In this document: positions 44,449 through 52,808 of the stretch, piece after piece
Layout of the letters: each line of letters opens with the position of its first letter
Position numbering within the stretch: the stretch's first letter is position 1
Assembly: GCA_004557975.1 (NCBI GenBank)
Contig: SFEV01000002.1
Location: forward strand, 65,984-129,983
DNA: 64,000 bases
From: Lachnospiraceae bacterium
Lineage (GTDB): Bacteria; Bacillota; Clostridia; Lachnospirales; Lachnospiraceae
Reading direction: 5' to 3'
Made by a program: the position numbers and the translations under genes
The notes under the pieces: generated by a model
What the model was told of the DNA's origin: nothing
The model's database searches: none
The model's input: the letters and a program-made list of their open reading frames with translations, nothing else

Positions 44449-45450
44449 TCATCGCTGCATTGCCCGATGATGGAAACATCTCACAAAATGCTCCGGCTCC
44501 ACCTCCACCAGCGGCGGTATGCTTTTATTGCATTCCTCAGAGCGTTCCAGACATCTGGAACAGAATCCACATTCTTCAGGCGGATCCAGAGGAACAGGTA
44601 CATTTCCTTCGATTGCCTGCAGTTTTTCATTCGACTTCTGTCCGAGCACTGGCATGGAGTTCAGCAGACCTTTTGTATATGGGTGAATCGGGTTCTTGAA
44701 AATTGCCTGTACACTGCCGCTCTCGACCACGCGTCCGAGATACATAACGGCAATTGTATCTGCCATCTCTGCTATCACACCCATGTCATGGGTGATGTAG
44801 ATGATTGACATGTTATATTCTTTTTGAAAGTGTTTCATCAGATCGGTGATCTGAGCCTGAACTGTCACATCCAGCGCAGTGGTCGGCTCATCTGCGATCA
44901 GGATTTTCGGTCGATTGACCATCGCCAGCGCAATCATCGCTCTCTGACACTGGCCACCTGACATCTGATGCGGATAGGATTTGAACTTCTGCTCCGGATT
45001 CGGCATACCGACAGCCTTCAGCATTTCCATACACATCTCTTTTGCAGCTTTTTTATCCTTTTTCTTCTGATGGGTCATGACAGTTTCCATCATCTGAGCT
45101 CCGATTGTATACACTGGTGACAGGCTTGCCATCGGCTCCTGGAATACCATGGAAATATCCTTACCGCGCAGTCTGCGCATCTCTTTGCTGTCGGCTCCGT
45201 AGGACACCAGATCAATCGGACCGGAACCATCATCATACAAAATCTGTCCTCCCAGTACTTTGCCTGGATTCTGCACTGTGCGCAGAATGGAATGTGCCGT
45301 CACACTCTTGCCGCATCCGGACTCTCCAATAATACCGATCGTCTCATTTCTTTTCAGATGAAATGTTACATCATCCACAGCTTTCAGCGTACCGGTATCC
45401 AGTTTGAAATAGGTCTTCAGATGATTGACCTGCAAAATATAATCGTTCAT
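44449..45450 (-). CDS. Oligopeptide/oligosaccharide ABC transporter ATPase, OppD type
   Basis: This 333-residue ATPase has Walker A GESGCGKSVTAHS, signature MSGGQCQRAMIALAM (the usual SGGMRQR reads SGGQCQR) and Walker B ILIADEPTTALD. The C-terminal Cys tail (CGFCSRCLERSEEC) is present. The 88-bp gap to oppF holds a degenerate 36-bp direct repeat. Confidence 0.95.
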   Translation of the reverse strand: MNDYILQVNHLKTYFKLDTGTLKAVDDVTFHLKRNETIGIIGESGCGKSVTAHSILRTVQNPGKVLGGQILYDDGSGPIDLVSYGADSKEMRRLRGKDISMVFQEPMASLSPVYTIGAQMMETVMTHQKKKDKKAAKEMCMEMLKAVGMPNPEQKFKSYPHQMSGGQCQRAMIALAMVNRPKILIADEPTTALDVTVQAQITDLMKHFQKEYNMSIIYITHDMGVIAEMADTIAVMYLGRVVESGSVQAIFKNPIHPYTKGLLNSMPVLGQKSNEKLQAIEGNVPVPLDPPEECGFCSRCLERSEECNKSIPPLVEVEPEHFVRCFHHRAMQR

Positions 45451-45467
45451 ACTTTACCTGTCCTTTC

Positions 45468-46592
45468 CTACTTGTACGGATCCGCCGCATCTCTGAGTCC
45501 GTCACCGACGAAGTTAAACGCCAGCACAGCAACAACCACAAAGACACCCGGAATCATCAGCCATGGGTACATGGAAATCGTATTGATGCTCTGTGCATCC
45601 TGAAGCAGCACACCGAGACTTACGATCGGGGCTGTCAGACCAATTCCCAGGAAACTCAGTGACGTTTCCGACAAAATCATATTTGGAATTGCCAGCGTCA
45701 CATTTACAATCAGATAACTGCTGAAAGACGGAAGAAGATGGCGCATAATAATATACCGGTCAGACGCACCGGAAACCCTCGCAGCAATGACAAAATCCTC
45801 ATTGCGCAGTTCCAGCAGTTTTCCTCGAACTACTCTGGCCAGCGAAGTCCAGCTGATCAGAGAAAGAATAATCGTAATCGCAAAATACGTCTTCAGTGAA
45901 GACCAGTTGGAAGGAAAAGCTGCCGCAAGTGCCATCCACAGCGGGATGCTGGGCATGGACATCAGGAATTCAATAATTCGCTGAATAACCGTATCGATTT
46001 TTCCTCCGTAATATCCCGAAATACCTCCGAACAGACATCCGAGAATGAAAGTGAAGAATACACCCACAAGACCTGTACTCAGTGAAATTCTGAGGGCACT
46101 CAGCACCCTGGAATAAAGGCAGCGGCCTGATGAATCCGTTCCAAAGGGGAAGAATACATCCGACTCCGGCGTTCCGAAGAAGTGAATATCACCCGGAATA
46201 ATGCCGAGAAGCTTGTAGGAATCTCCGTGATAGAAAAAGCTCAGCTTATGCTTAACACTTGTATCATCCACATAGTATTTTTTCCATGTTACCGGGTCTT
46301 CCTCCTGTTTTTTGCCGTATACAAAAGGCTGCAGGGAGAATTTTCCATTCTCATCCACAAAGTGAATCGCAGTCGGCGGCATACTGATCGCCGATGTGCT
46401 ACGTTTCGCAATATCCTGCGTTGCAAAAAACTCACTGAAAATACCGAGGATGTACAATATTATCAGAATAACAAGACCTGTCATTGCCAGCTTGTGTTTT
46501 TTAAATTTTCTGATTATCAGCTGCCATTGTGTCTCCATGTACATTGCTTCTTCCATGGAAACCGCAGCTTTTTTCTTTTTACCGAACGCCAT
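45468..46592 (-). CDS. ABC transporter permease, OppC type
   Basis: This 374-residue inner-membrane protein is longer than usual because of an extended extracytoplasmic loop (residues about 60-150) after the first helix. The EAA-like loop (GASDRYIIMRHLLPSFSSYL) lies near residue 285. It forms the channel with the OppB-type protein encoded next upstream. Confidence 0.94.
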   Translation of the reverse strand: MAFGKKKKAAVSMEEAMYMETQWQLIIRKFKKHKLAMTGLVILIILYILGIFSEFFATQDIAKRSTSAISMPPTAIHFVDENGKFSLQPFVYGKKQEEDPVTWKKYYVDDTSVKHKLSFFYHGDSYKLLGIIPGDIHFFGTPESDVFFPFGTDSSGRCLYSRVLSALRISLSTGLVGVFFTFILGCLFGGISGYYGGKIDTVIQRIIEFLMSMPSIPLWMALAAAFPSNWSSLKTYFAITIILSLISWTSLARVVRGKLLELRNEDFVIAARVSGASDRYIIMRHLLPSFSSYLIVNVTLAIPNMILSETSLSFLGIGLTAPIVSLGVLLQDAQSINTISMYPWLMIPGVFVVVAVLAFNFVGDGLRDAADPYK

Positions 46593-46609
46593 GTGATTTC
46601 CTCCCTCTT

Positions 46610-47593
46610 CTACTGTAACCGGATTCTCGGATCAACCACCACAAGCAGAATATCCGAGATAAAGGTACCGACGATCGTAATTGCCGTCAGCATCAGAACA
46701 CTCGCACCTGCTAGATACATATCCTGAGAAAGCAGTGCATTGTACAACAGAGAACCGACAGTGGGGATATCAAGTACAATGGCCGTCACCGTCGCACCGG
46801 ATACAATTCCCGGAAGAATACTGCCGATAGAACTGATAATCGGGTTCAGTGCCACGCGCACCGGAAATTTGTAGATCATTTTATTTTCTTTCAAGCCTCT
46901 GGCTCTGGCTGCCACCACATACGGCTTTTTCAGCTCATCCAGGAGACTCGCTCTTAGTATTCTGATAACATTCGCCATACTCGCAAGGCCGATAACAATG
47001 ACCGGGATCGGCAGATGCTTGCACAGATCCCACAGTTTTGCAAGGCTCCAGGGTGCATTCTGAAATTCCGGCGAGAAAAAGCCGCCCACGCTGAGCCCCA
47101 GATAGCGGTTGCTGTAATACATCAGAATCAATGCCAGGAAAAAACTGGGAGTCGCGAGTCCGATATATCCCAGAATTGAAGCGGCGTAATCTCCGATTGA
47201 ATACTGGTGCCTTGCAGAATAAATACCGATCGGAACCGCAAACGCATATGCAAACAGCAGAGTAATCACCGACAGCACAATGGTCATGGGCATTCTGGTC
47301 GCAATCAGTGTACCTACAGGCTGGTTCCACTGGAAGGACTGTCCAAAATCACCGCGGAACATATTTCTCATCCAGAGAAAATACTGCTGCCACATCGGTT
47401 TATCCATTCCGTACTGCTGCCTCAGGCTGACAATTACAGACTCATCCACGTTTCCCATCTGCTGCTGCAGATTCGCAATATAAGATGTCAGATAATCTCC
47501 TGGCGGAAGCTGAATCACAACGAATGCGAACACAGACATAATCGCCAGCAAAATGATCATATAAATAAATCTTTTACATATGTATTTTTTCAT
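46610..47593 (-). CDS. ABC transporter permease, OppB type
   Basis: This 327-residue inner-membrane protein has the OppB N-terminus (YICKRFIYMIILLAIMSVFA), the QYGMDKPMWQQYFLW segment and the ARARGLKENKMIYKFPVRVA docking loop. A 149-bp gap with a strong stem-loop separates it from the binding-protein gene. Confidence 0.94.
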   Translation of the reverse strand: MKKYICKRFIYMIILLAIMSVFAFVVIQLPPGDYLTSYIANLQQQMGNVDESVIVSLRQQYGMDKPMWQQYFLWMRNMFRGDFGQSFQWNQPVGTLIATRMPMTIVLSVITLLFAYAFAVPIGIYSARHQYSIGDYAASILGYIGLATPSFFLALILMYYSNRYLGLSVGGFFSPEFQNAPWSLAKLWDLCKHLPIPVIVIGLASMANVIRILRASLLDELKKPYVVAARARGLKENKMIYKFPVRVALNPIISSIGSILPGIVSGATVTAIVLDIPTVGSLLYNALLSQDMYLAGASVLMLTAITIVGTFISDILLVVVDPRIRLQ

Positions 47594-47641
47594 TAAGCCA
47601 TGCCCTCCTTCTCCTCCAGACAGCGCAGCTGTGCCGGATTC

Positions 47642-47682
47642 CTGACAGGCTGCGGGGCATCATACCCCGCAGTTCCTGTCAG
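47642..47682 (-). terminator. Strong stem-loop after the OppA-type gene
   Basis: CTGACAGG (47642-47649) pairs with CCTGTCAG (47675-47682) and CTGCGGGG with CCCCGCAG inside it. No T-run follows, so it more likely protects the 3' end of the binding-protein message than ends all transcription. Confidence 0.65.
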
Positions 47683-47742
47683 ATAACAGTCAGACTGTCA
47701 TCTCTGTCCGCTTTACAGCCATGATATCGCTCTGTTCCTAAA

Positions 47743-49689
47743 TCAATACTTGAAATACCAGGTATCGCCGCGGTACGGTTTCCAGAAGTTATAGTCATTT
47801 GCGAATGTACCTTCGGTCGGAGTATTGCCGAGGCGGTTGCTGATGATAACAAGTCTCGGAGAAACTGTCACACCGATGAACCAGCACTGGTCGCTGATTC
47901 TCTGGAGAATGCTTTCACCAAGAGGTGCATACTCCGGATCAGAGCTGGACAGTGTACCGAATTTCAGGCAGTCGCTGTGAAGCTGATCAATATCCTCTGG
48001 CGGCTGTTCTCCATTTGCACCGTTGCTGTCCCAGTAATCCTTGTAAGCCCGCATGAACTCAAGATCATCAAATGCATTACCCGGACGCAGACGGCTGAAT
48101 GCCTGACCACTCAGATTGAATTCACCAACGCTGTCCATTGTAAAGGCCTGCATATCACGCTCGTTTGCAATACCTCTTTCCAGATAATACGTACGTTCTA
48201 CCTGTTTCAGATTTACTTTGATACCAACTGCATTCCAGTACTCACATGCCATCTCAGATACAGGAATAAATTCCTCGATTGTCTCAAGAGTGATATTGAA
48301 TTCTTCTCCGTTCGGCATCAGTCGAACCGTATGTGCACCGTTCCACTCATATCCGCACTCGTCAAGCAGTGCATTTGCCTTATCTACGTCGTACTCGATA
48401 AAAGCAGTTTCAAACTCTTCTTTCATAAAGGAAGTATCTGCAGAAGCTGTAGCCTGTCTCACAGTACCTTTTCCGTAGTAAAGAGTTTCATTGATCGTCT
48501 GACGATCAAGAGCATAGCTCATTGCCTGACGGAATTTCACGTTATTGAAGATTTCTCTGAGGTTCTCATCCTGATCTGTAATGTTGAAAGTGAATGCACA
48601 GTCAGAACCTCTCGTGTTCTCGAACAGATATACCGTGTAGTCTCCGTTTGCCTCATTCTCTTTGAGCATTGTGTAATCAGATACCGGAAGCGGATTCTCG
48701 CCTGCCGCGTGAATTTCACCGCTGATCAGCTTCAATGCACGTACATCTTTATCCTGTACGATCAGGGCTTCCTGCTCGTCGATATACGGAAGCTGGTTGC
48801 CTTCCTGGTCTACTACATGATAGTACGGATTGCGGGCAAAGAACTTATTACCGTTTGAATCGATCCGGTCAAGCACCCACGGATATACATCCGGTGCTTC
48901 GCAGTCAGTCTGTGCCTGGCTGTTGTCCAGATGTGCCTTGAAGCAGAGAATCCATGACTCATATCCCTCTTCTTTTGCCAGTGCGTCTGCATCCGGGTTG
49001 TATGTCTTGTGCCACTTGGACAGATACTCCTTAGGAGCAAAGAAGGTACGGATAATATTGGTAGAATAACGTGCCATTGTGATCTCGAATGCCGGGTTCG
49101 GCTCCGTAAACTTAATCACAAGTGTATACTCGTCCAATGCTTCATACGTCATCGGCTCGCCGTTACTGCAGTAAGCTGCATCCACAGATGAGTTGATATC
49201 CGTGTTCATCAGAATGTCGTTGTACCAGAACATCCAGTCATCCGTCGTGAACGGATCTCCGTTGGACCACTTCATGCCCTTTCTCAGGTGAAGCGTAAAC
49301 TCTGTAGAATCATCATTAATCTCGTAGGACTGAATCAGGTTCGGCTTGAATGTCTTCAGATCCTCCTCAATGGTCAGAATAGACTGGAATCTCAGTCCCT
49401 CTGTATCTACCTGTCCACTGCTCGGTCCGAAAGCAGCTCCCACATACGTGCCGCCATAGATACCGATCTCATCAACTTCCACGACTGCCGGTTCCTCCGG
49501 GAGACGATCTTCGATTGCCGGAAGTTCGCCATTCTCCACCATCTCATGTACAAGCGGGGATTCCTTGTACTGTCCGTCTCCGACTCCTCCGCGTGTCTGC
49601 TCTTCTGCCGATACGGTCATGCCGGTTCCCAGTGTACTAACTGCCATACATGCACTCAGCAATAATGCCATCATTCTTCTTTTTTTCAT
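47743..49689 (-). CDS. Extracellular solute-binding protein, family 5 (OppA-like)
   Basis: This 648-residue secreted binding protein has a signal peptide ending VSA (cleavage after about residue 28). A cysteine at 14 (LLSAC) could be read as a lipobox, but the hydrophobic core before it is too short. Family-5 features include LHLRKGMKWSNGDPFTTDDW (near 150) and FRQAMSYALDRQTINETLY. It delivers its ligand to OppBC. The large size and the GH39 neighbour favour an oligosaccharide over a peptide ligand. It lies 43 bp after the regulator. Confidence 0.92.
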   Translation of the reverse strand: MKKRRMMALLLSACMAVSTLGTGMTVSAEEQTRGGVGDGQYKESPLVHEMVENGELPAIEDRLPEEPAVVEVDEIGIYGGTYVGAAFGPSSGQVDTEGLRFQSILTIEEDLKTFKPNLIQSYEINDDSTEFTLHLRKGMKWSNGDPFTTDDWMFWYNDILMNTDINSSVDAAYCSNGEPMTYEALDEYTLVIKFTEPNPAFEITMARYSTNIIRTFFAPKEYLSKWHKTYNPDADALAKEEGYESWILCFKAHLDNSQAQTDCEAPDVYPWVLDRIDSNGNKFFARNPYYHVVDQEGNQLPYIDEQEALIVQDKDVRALKLISGEIHAAGENPLPVSDYTMLKENEANGDYTVYLFENTRGSDCAFTFNITDQDENLREIFNNVKFRQAMSYALDRQTINETLYYGKGTVRQATASADTSFMKEEFETAFIEYDVDKANALLDECGYEWNGAHTVRLMPNGEEFNITLETIEEFIPVSEMACEYWNAVGIKVNLKQVERTYYLERGIANERDMQAFTMDSVGEFNLSGQAFSRLRPGNAFDDLEFMRAYKDYWDSNGANGEQPPEDIDQLHSDCLKFGTLSSSDPEYAPLGESILQRISDQCWFIGVTVSPRLVIISNRLGNTPTEGTFANDYNFWKPYRGDTWYFKY

Positions 49690-49732
49690 TTCGTTCCCTC
49701 ACTTTCCTTTGTTTTTCTTTGCTTTTGCTACA

Positions 49733-50742
49733 TCAATTGTCTGTACTGCCTGTTTCCAGTTTTTTCAGGGTATCTCTGGTGATCAGGCGCGGCTGCAGGA
49801 TGATTCTTTTATGAAACTTTATATCCTCCTCACTGCCCTCTGCCATATCCATCAGAGAAAAGCATTCTGCAATTACCATATTTGCATCCAGCGAATATGT
49901 AGTCAGTGCAGGCGCAAACTGACTGGCCAGAGGAATATTGTCCACACTCAGCACTGATACCTGATCAGGGACCTCTATCCCTCTGTTTCTCAGTGCCTGG
50001 ATCAATCCAATCGCCATCCAGTCATTTGCCGCAAAGACTGCAGTAAATTTACGGTGTGTCACGAGATTGGCCACCTGATCCGCAAGAACAAATCCCCCGT
50101 TGAAATTCATTTTGCTCTCAAGGATCACATACTCAATCCCGCTTTTACGCGACCCGCGGATAAATCCGTTTTTCCGGTAATGCGCGGAAGCATACCGTTC
50201 AGGCCCCGTAATATGTATAGCCTTTTTATGCCCGTAAGCAGCCAGTACCTTAGCCGCATTGATGCCGATTTTAAAATGATCAAAATATATCTGTGCGAAA
50301 TCGTCATGGTCCGGATAATTCTCAAAAGAAATGATTCTTGTATATATTTTTTTGATCTTCTCAATATCTTCCTCTTTAAATTTCCCGATCATCAGCACCG
50401 GTGCAATCATGGGGACCATGACCTTCAGTTCTTCGCTGCATATCCTGTCAGTTCCATGAGCATCCGGTTGTAGAACGGATCATTCGGCTTAATTGTCGGA
50501 GAACTGAGCAGATTCACATGCTTATTTTTTACAATCGGGGCAATATATGTGCCCTTCCCCTCATACTTAATCAATAATCCTTCTGAGACAAGCTGATTAA
50601 TCACTTCTCGAATTCTCTGTCTTCCTACGTTTAATCGCTGCTCGAGCTTTCTCTCCGATTCCAGCTTAATCAGACGGTCTGACTGGAGTTGTCTCACTTC
50701 TTTGCGAAGTGCGTCTGCTATTTCTTTATTTTCCTGATTCAT
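49733..50742 (-). pseudogene. GntR-LacI (AraR-type) regulator broken by a frameshift
   Basis: The first 105 codons encode a GntR winged helix (RKLEQRLNVGRQRIREVINQ) and linker up to MELTGY, then AAKN and a stop (50425). Just beyond, in another frame, CSEELKVMVPMIAPVLMIG opens a full LacI-type effector domain to 49733. Reading TAT-TGC in place of TATGC at about 50437-50442 would restore one continuous AraR-like protein of about 335 residues, so a single base appears to be missing. ATG 50742 has AGGAG 7 bp upstream. The two halves might still be made separately, but operator binding and ligand sensing would be uncoupled. A sequencing error is possible. Confidence 0.85.
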
Positions 50743-50784
50743 ACCATATCTCCTGTCCAATTCGTCTTACTTTTCAGTTCTTAT

Positions 50785-50799
50785 TGGTAATTTTTACCA
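50785..50799. promoter_or_regulatory. Operator-like inverted repeat upstream of the GntR-LacI gene
   Basis: TGGTAA (50785-50790) and TTACCA (50794-50799) form a 6-bp inverted repeat with a 3-bp centre, about 43 bp before the start. Size and symmetry suit a GntR-type site and autoregulation. Confidence 0.5.
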
Positions 50800-50842
50800 T
50801 GTATTCGATCTTTGATTTTTTGTATATTATTAACATTTTGTT

Positions 50843-50862
50843 CTTTTGGGTTAACCCAAAAG
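50843..50862. promoter_or_regulatory. Perfect 20-bp palindrome
   Basis: CTTTTGGGTTAACCCAAAAG reads the same on both strands. It lies about 100 bp before the GntR-LacI gene in AT-rich DNA, where a dimeric regulator site is expected. Confidence 0.5.
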
Positions 50863-51118
50863 CAAAGGTTAAAATATAACTTATGCACAATTTTTGTGTT
50901 TTTATAATCTCTAAAAATTTGTTTTTTTCAGTTTTTATTCGTCATTTTTCACAATCATAGCACATCGGTTTATAAGTGTCAAGCTTTTAACATTTTTTAC
51001 TGTCATTTTAGTTGTTATCTACGAATTATTTTCCTCTTTTTTATGCATTTCTCATATGCTTTTTCGTTTTTGGTTCAAACCACTTTGTGTTTATTCAACA
51101 AATCCCCTCATTAAAGCC
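50863..51118. other. AT-rich intergenic stretch
   Basis: I see no gene or known RNA. It should contain the promoter of the long GH39 operon, but no pair of -35/-10 boxes stands out. Confidence 0.4.
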
Positions 51119-51212
51119 AAAAAGAGACATGCCGCTTTATCACACCATACATATGGCGCAACTCAGCAAACATATCTCTTTCCTTTGACTGTATTCTATT
51201 CTCGGGCGCACC
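51119..51212. repeat. Dispersed repeat family 2, copy 2
   Basis: AAAAAGAGACAT (51119-51130) pairs with the ATATCTCTTT end near 51172-51181. An inner CCAT/ATGG stem replaces the GTACCAC/GTGGTAC stem of the copy at 36113. Similarity continues past the second arm (CTTTG....TATT.TAT). It sits beyond the metF terminator. Confidence 0.65.
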
Positions 51213-51213
51213 C

Positions 51214-51245
51214 AAAAACACCGGCAGACACACAGCCTGCCGGTG
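51214..51245 (-). terminator. Terminator of the metV-rnfC/metV/metF operon
   Basis: CACCGGCAG (51219-51227) pairs with CTGCCGGTG (51237-51245). On the minus strand the stem is followed by TTTTT. It lies 20 bp after metF. Confidence 0.93.
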
Positions 51246-51265
51246 AATAAATCAACCTGTCTCTG

Positions 51266-52144
51266 TTAAATTCCAGCCTGTTTCAGGAGTTCCGGTACCT
51301 TGGACTCCCATCCCAGAGCCATGATATGTACGCCCTGACAGTACGGCTTACATTCTTTGATAATACGTGCAGCAATCTCCACTCCGGTGATACCTGCTTT
51401 TGTCTTTTCCTTGTCTGCTTTCAGCTCCTCAATCATCTCATCCGGAACATGAACGCCGGCAACGTTGTTGTTCATGAATTTTGCCATTCCTGCTGACTTC
51501 GGAATGATAATTCCTACCTGAACCGGCTTGCCGAACTGTTTTGCCTTCTCCATAAATTTGATGAATTTCTCCGGCTCAAAAACAGCCTGTGTCTGGAAGT
51601 AATCTGCGCCGGCCATAACCTTGCGCTCCATTTTTGCAAGCTGTGCATCCACAGAATCGCTGCACGGTGATACAACGGCACCCTTTGCAAATTTAGGCGG
51701 CTCTCCTACCAGTTTGCTTCCGCCAAGGTCCTCGCCCTCTTCCAGAAGCTTCATTGTATGAAGCAGAGAAACGGAATCCAGGTCAAATACCGGTTTTGCC
51801 TGCGGATGATCACCCATCTTTGTGTGGTCTCCTGTCAGAGCAAGAACATTATCAATACCCAGCATTGCTGCGCTCAGAAGATCTGACTCCAGAGCGATAC
51901 GGTTCCTGTCGCGGCAGGCCAGCTGGAAAATAGGATTCAGTCCTGCATCCTTCAGAACCTTACACATAGCCAGAGAACCGAGACGCATAACGGAGGACTG
52001 ATTATCTGTCACATTCACAGCATGAACACCGGTTAAATATGTCTTTGCCTCTTCCAGCAAATGCTCAACATGAATTCCTTTTGGCGGTCCTACTTCCGCA
52101 GAAACTACAAACTCACCACGTTCAAATAACTCAGTAATTTTCAT
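51266..52144 (-). CDS. metF: Methylenetetrahydrofolate reductase
   Basis: This 292-residue TIM-barrel flavoprotein reduces 5,10-methylene- to 5-methyl-THF. Motifs GEFVVSAEVGPPKGIHVEHL, VNVTDNQ, NVLALTGDHTKMGDHP and ADYFQTQAVFEPEKF match the family. It is the last gene after two MetV-domain genes, so it belongs to the acetogen-type MetF-MetV-RnfC2 complex rather than to the stand-alone methionine pathway enzyme. That links it to the methyl branch of the Wood-Ljungdahl pathway. Confidence 0.95.
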   Translation of the reverse strand: MKITELFERGEFVVSAEVGPPKGIHVEHLLEEAKTYLTGVHAVNVTDNQSSVMRLGSLAMCKVLKDAGLNPIFQLACRDRNRIALESDLLSAAMLGIDNVLALTGDHTKMGDHPQAKPVFDLDSVSLLHTMKLLEEGEDLGGSKLVGEPPKFAKGAVVSPCSDSVDAQLAKMERKVMAGADYFQTQAVFEPEKFIKFMEKAKQFGKPVQVGIIIPKSAGMAKFMNNNVAGVHVPDEMIEELKADKEKTKAGITGVEIAARIIKECKPYCQGVHIMALGWESKVPELLKQAGI

Positions 52145-52183
52145 TATACATTACTCCAATCATTTTAAATTTTAATGGTTTCC

Positions 52184-52807
52184 CTATTTAGACACTTCAT
52201 CATCTGTTGCGTAATTGCGCACCTGAACCGGGCATTTCAGTACATCCAGACGTCCGATCTGTGCAAGGCGTCTGTAGATACGTTCCCAGCCGCACTCCAT
52301 ATTACCGTCCACTTCACATTTTCCGTCTTTGGAGCCTCCGCACTGTCCGTTGACAAGGCTCTTGGAACAGGCTGTGATCGGACAGATTCCGCCTGTCAGG
52401 TTCAGATAGCATTCGCCGCACTGTTTGCAGTCGTATTCCAGCGGTGTTACGCCCTGGAATCCCGGCATCGGGTAAGTATCGCATGCTGCGCACACCTTTT
52501 TATCCTCCAGGTACTCGGCAATTGTCTGTACGCCGACACCGCAGGAGAATACCAGCACCACATCGGCAGCCTTGATCTCATCCATATGCTTCTGGAGACG
52601 CAGCTTCATATTTTCCGGGTTACATATGTAATCAGTTGTGATAATTCCGGTCACGTTCCCGTCTGCAGCCAATTCCTTCTGGAGTTCTACGGCTTCTTTT
52701 TCCGGAAAACGGACTTCCTTGCATCCCTGGCAGTTAATGATGAAAACCTTTTTTCCGTCCACCAGTGATACGATAGTTTCCTTTGCTTTTAACTGGGTAA
52801 TTAACAT
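52184..52807 (-). CDS. metV: MetV-type zinc/iron-sulfur subunit (MTHFR C-terminal domain)
   Basis: This 207-residue protein is rich in cysteines: IINCQGCKEV, YDCKQCGECYLNLTGG, CPITACSKSLVNGQCGGSKD and CEVDGNMECGWERIYRRL. This is the MTHFR_C (MetV) family, an electron-transfer subunit bound to MetF. Its C-terminal half is almost the same as residues 120-205 of the RnfC-fused protein upstream, so the two are paralogues. It starts 1 bp after that gene. Confidence 0.92.
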   Translation of the reverse strand: MLITQLKAKETIVSLVDGKKVFIINCQGCKEVRFPEKEAVELQKELAADGNVTGIITTDYICNPENMKLRLQKHMDEIKAADVVLVFSCGVGVQTIAEYLEDKKVCAACDTYPMPGFQGVTPLEYDCKQCGECYLNLTGGICPITACSKSLVNGQCGGSKDGKCEVDGNMECGWERIYRRLAQIGRLDVLKCPVQVRNYATDDEVSK

Positions 52808-52808
52808 A

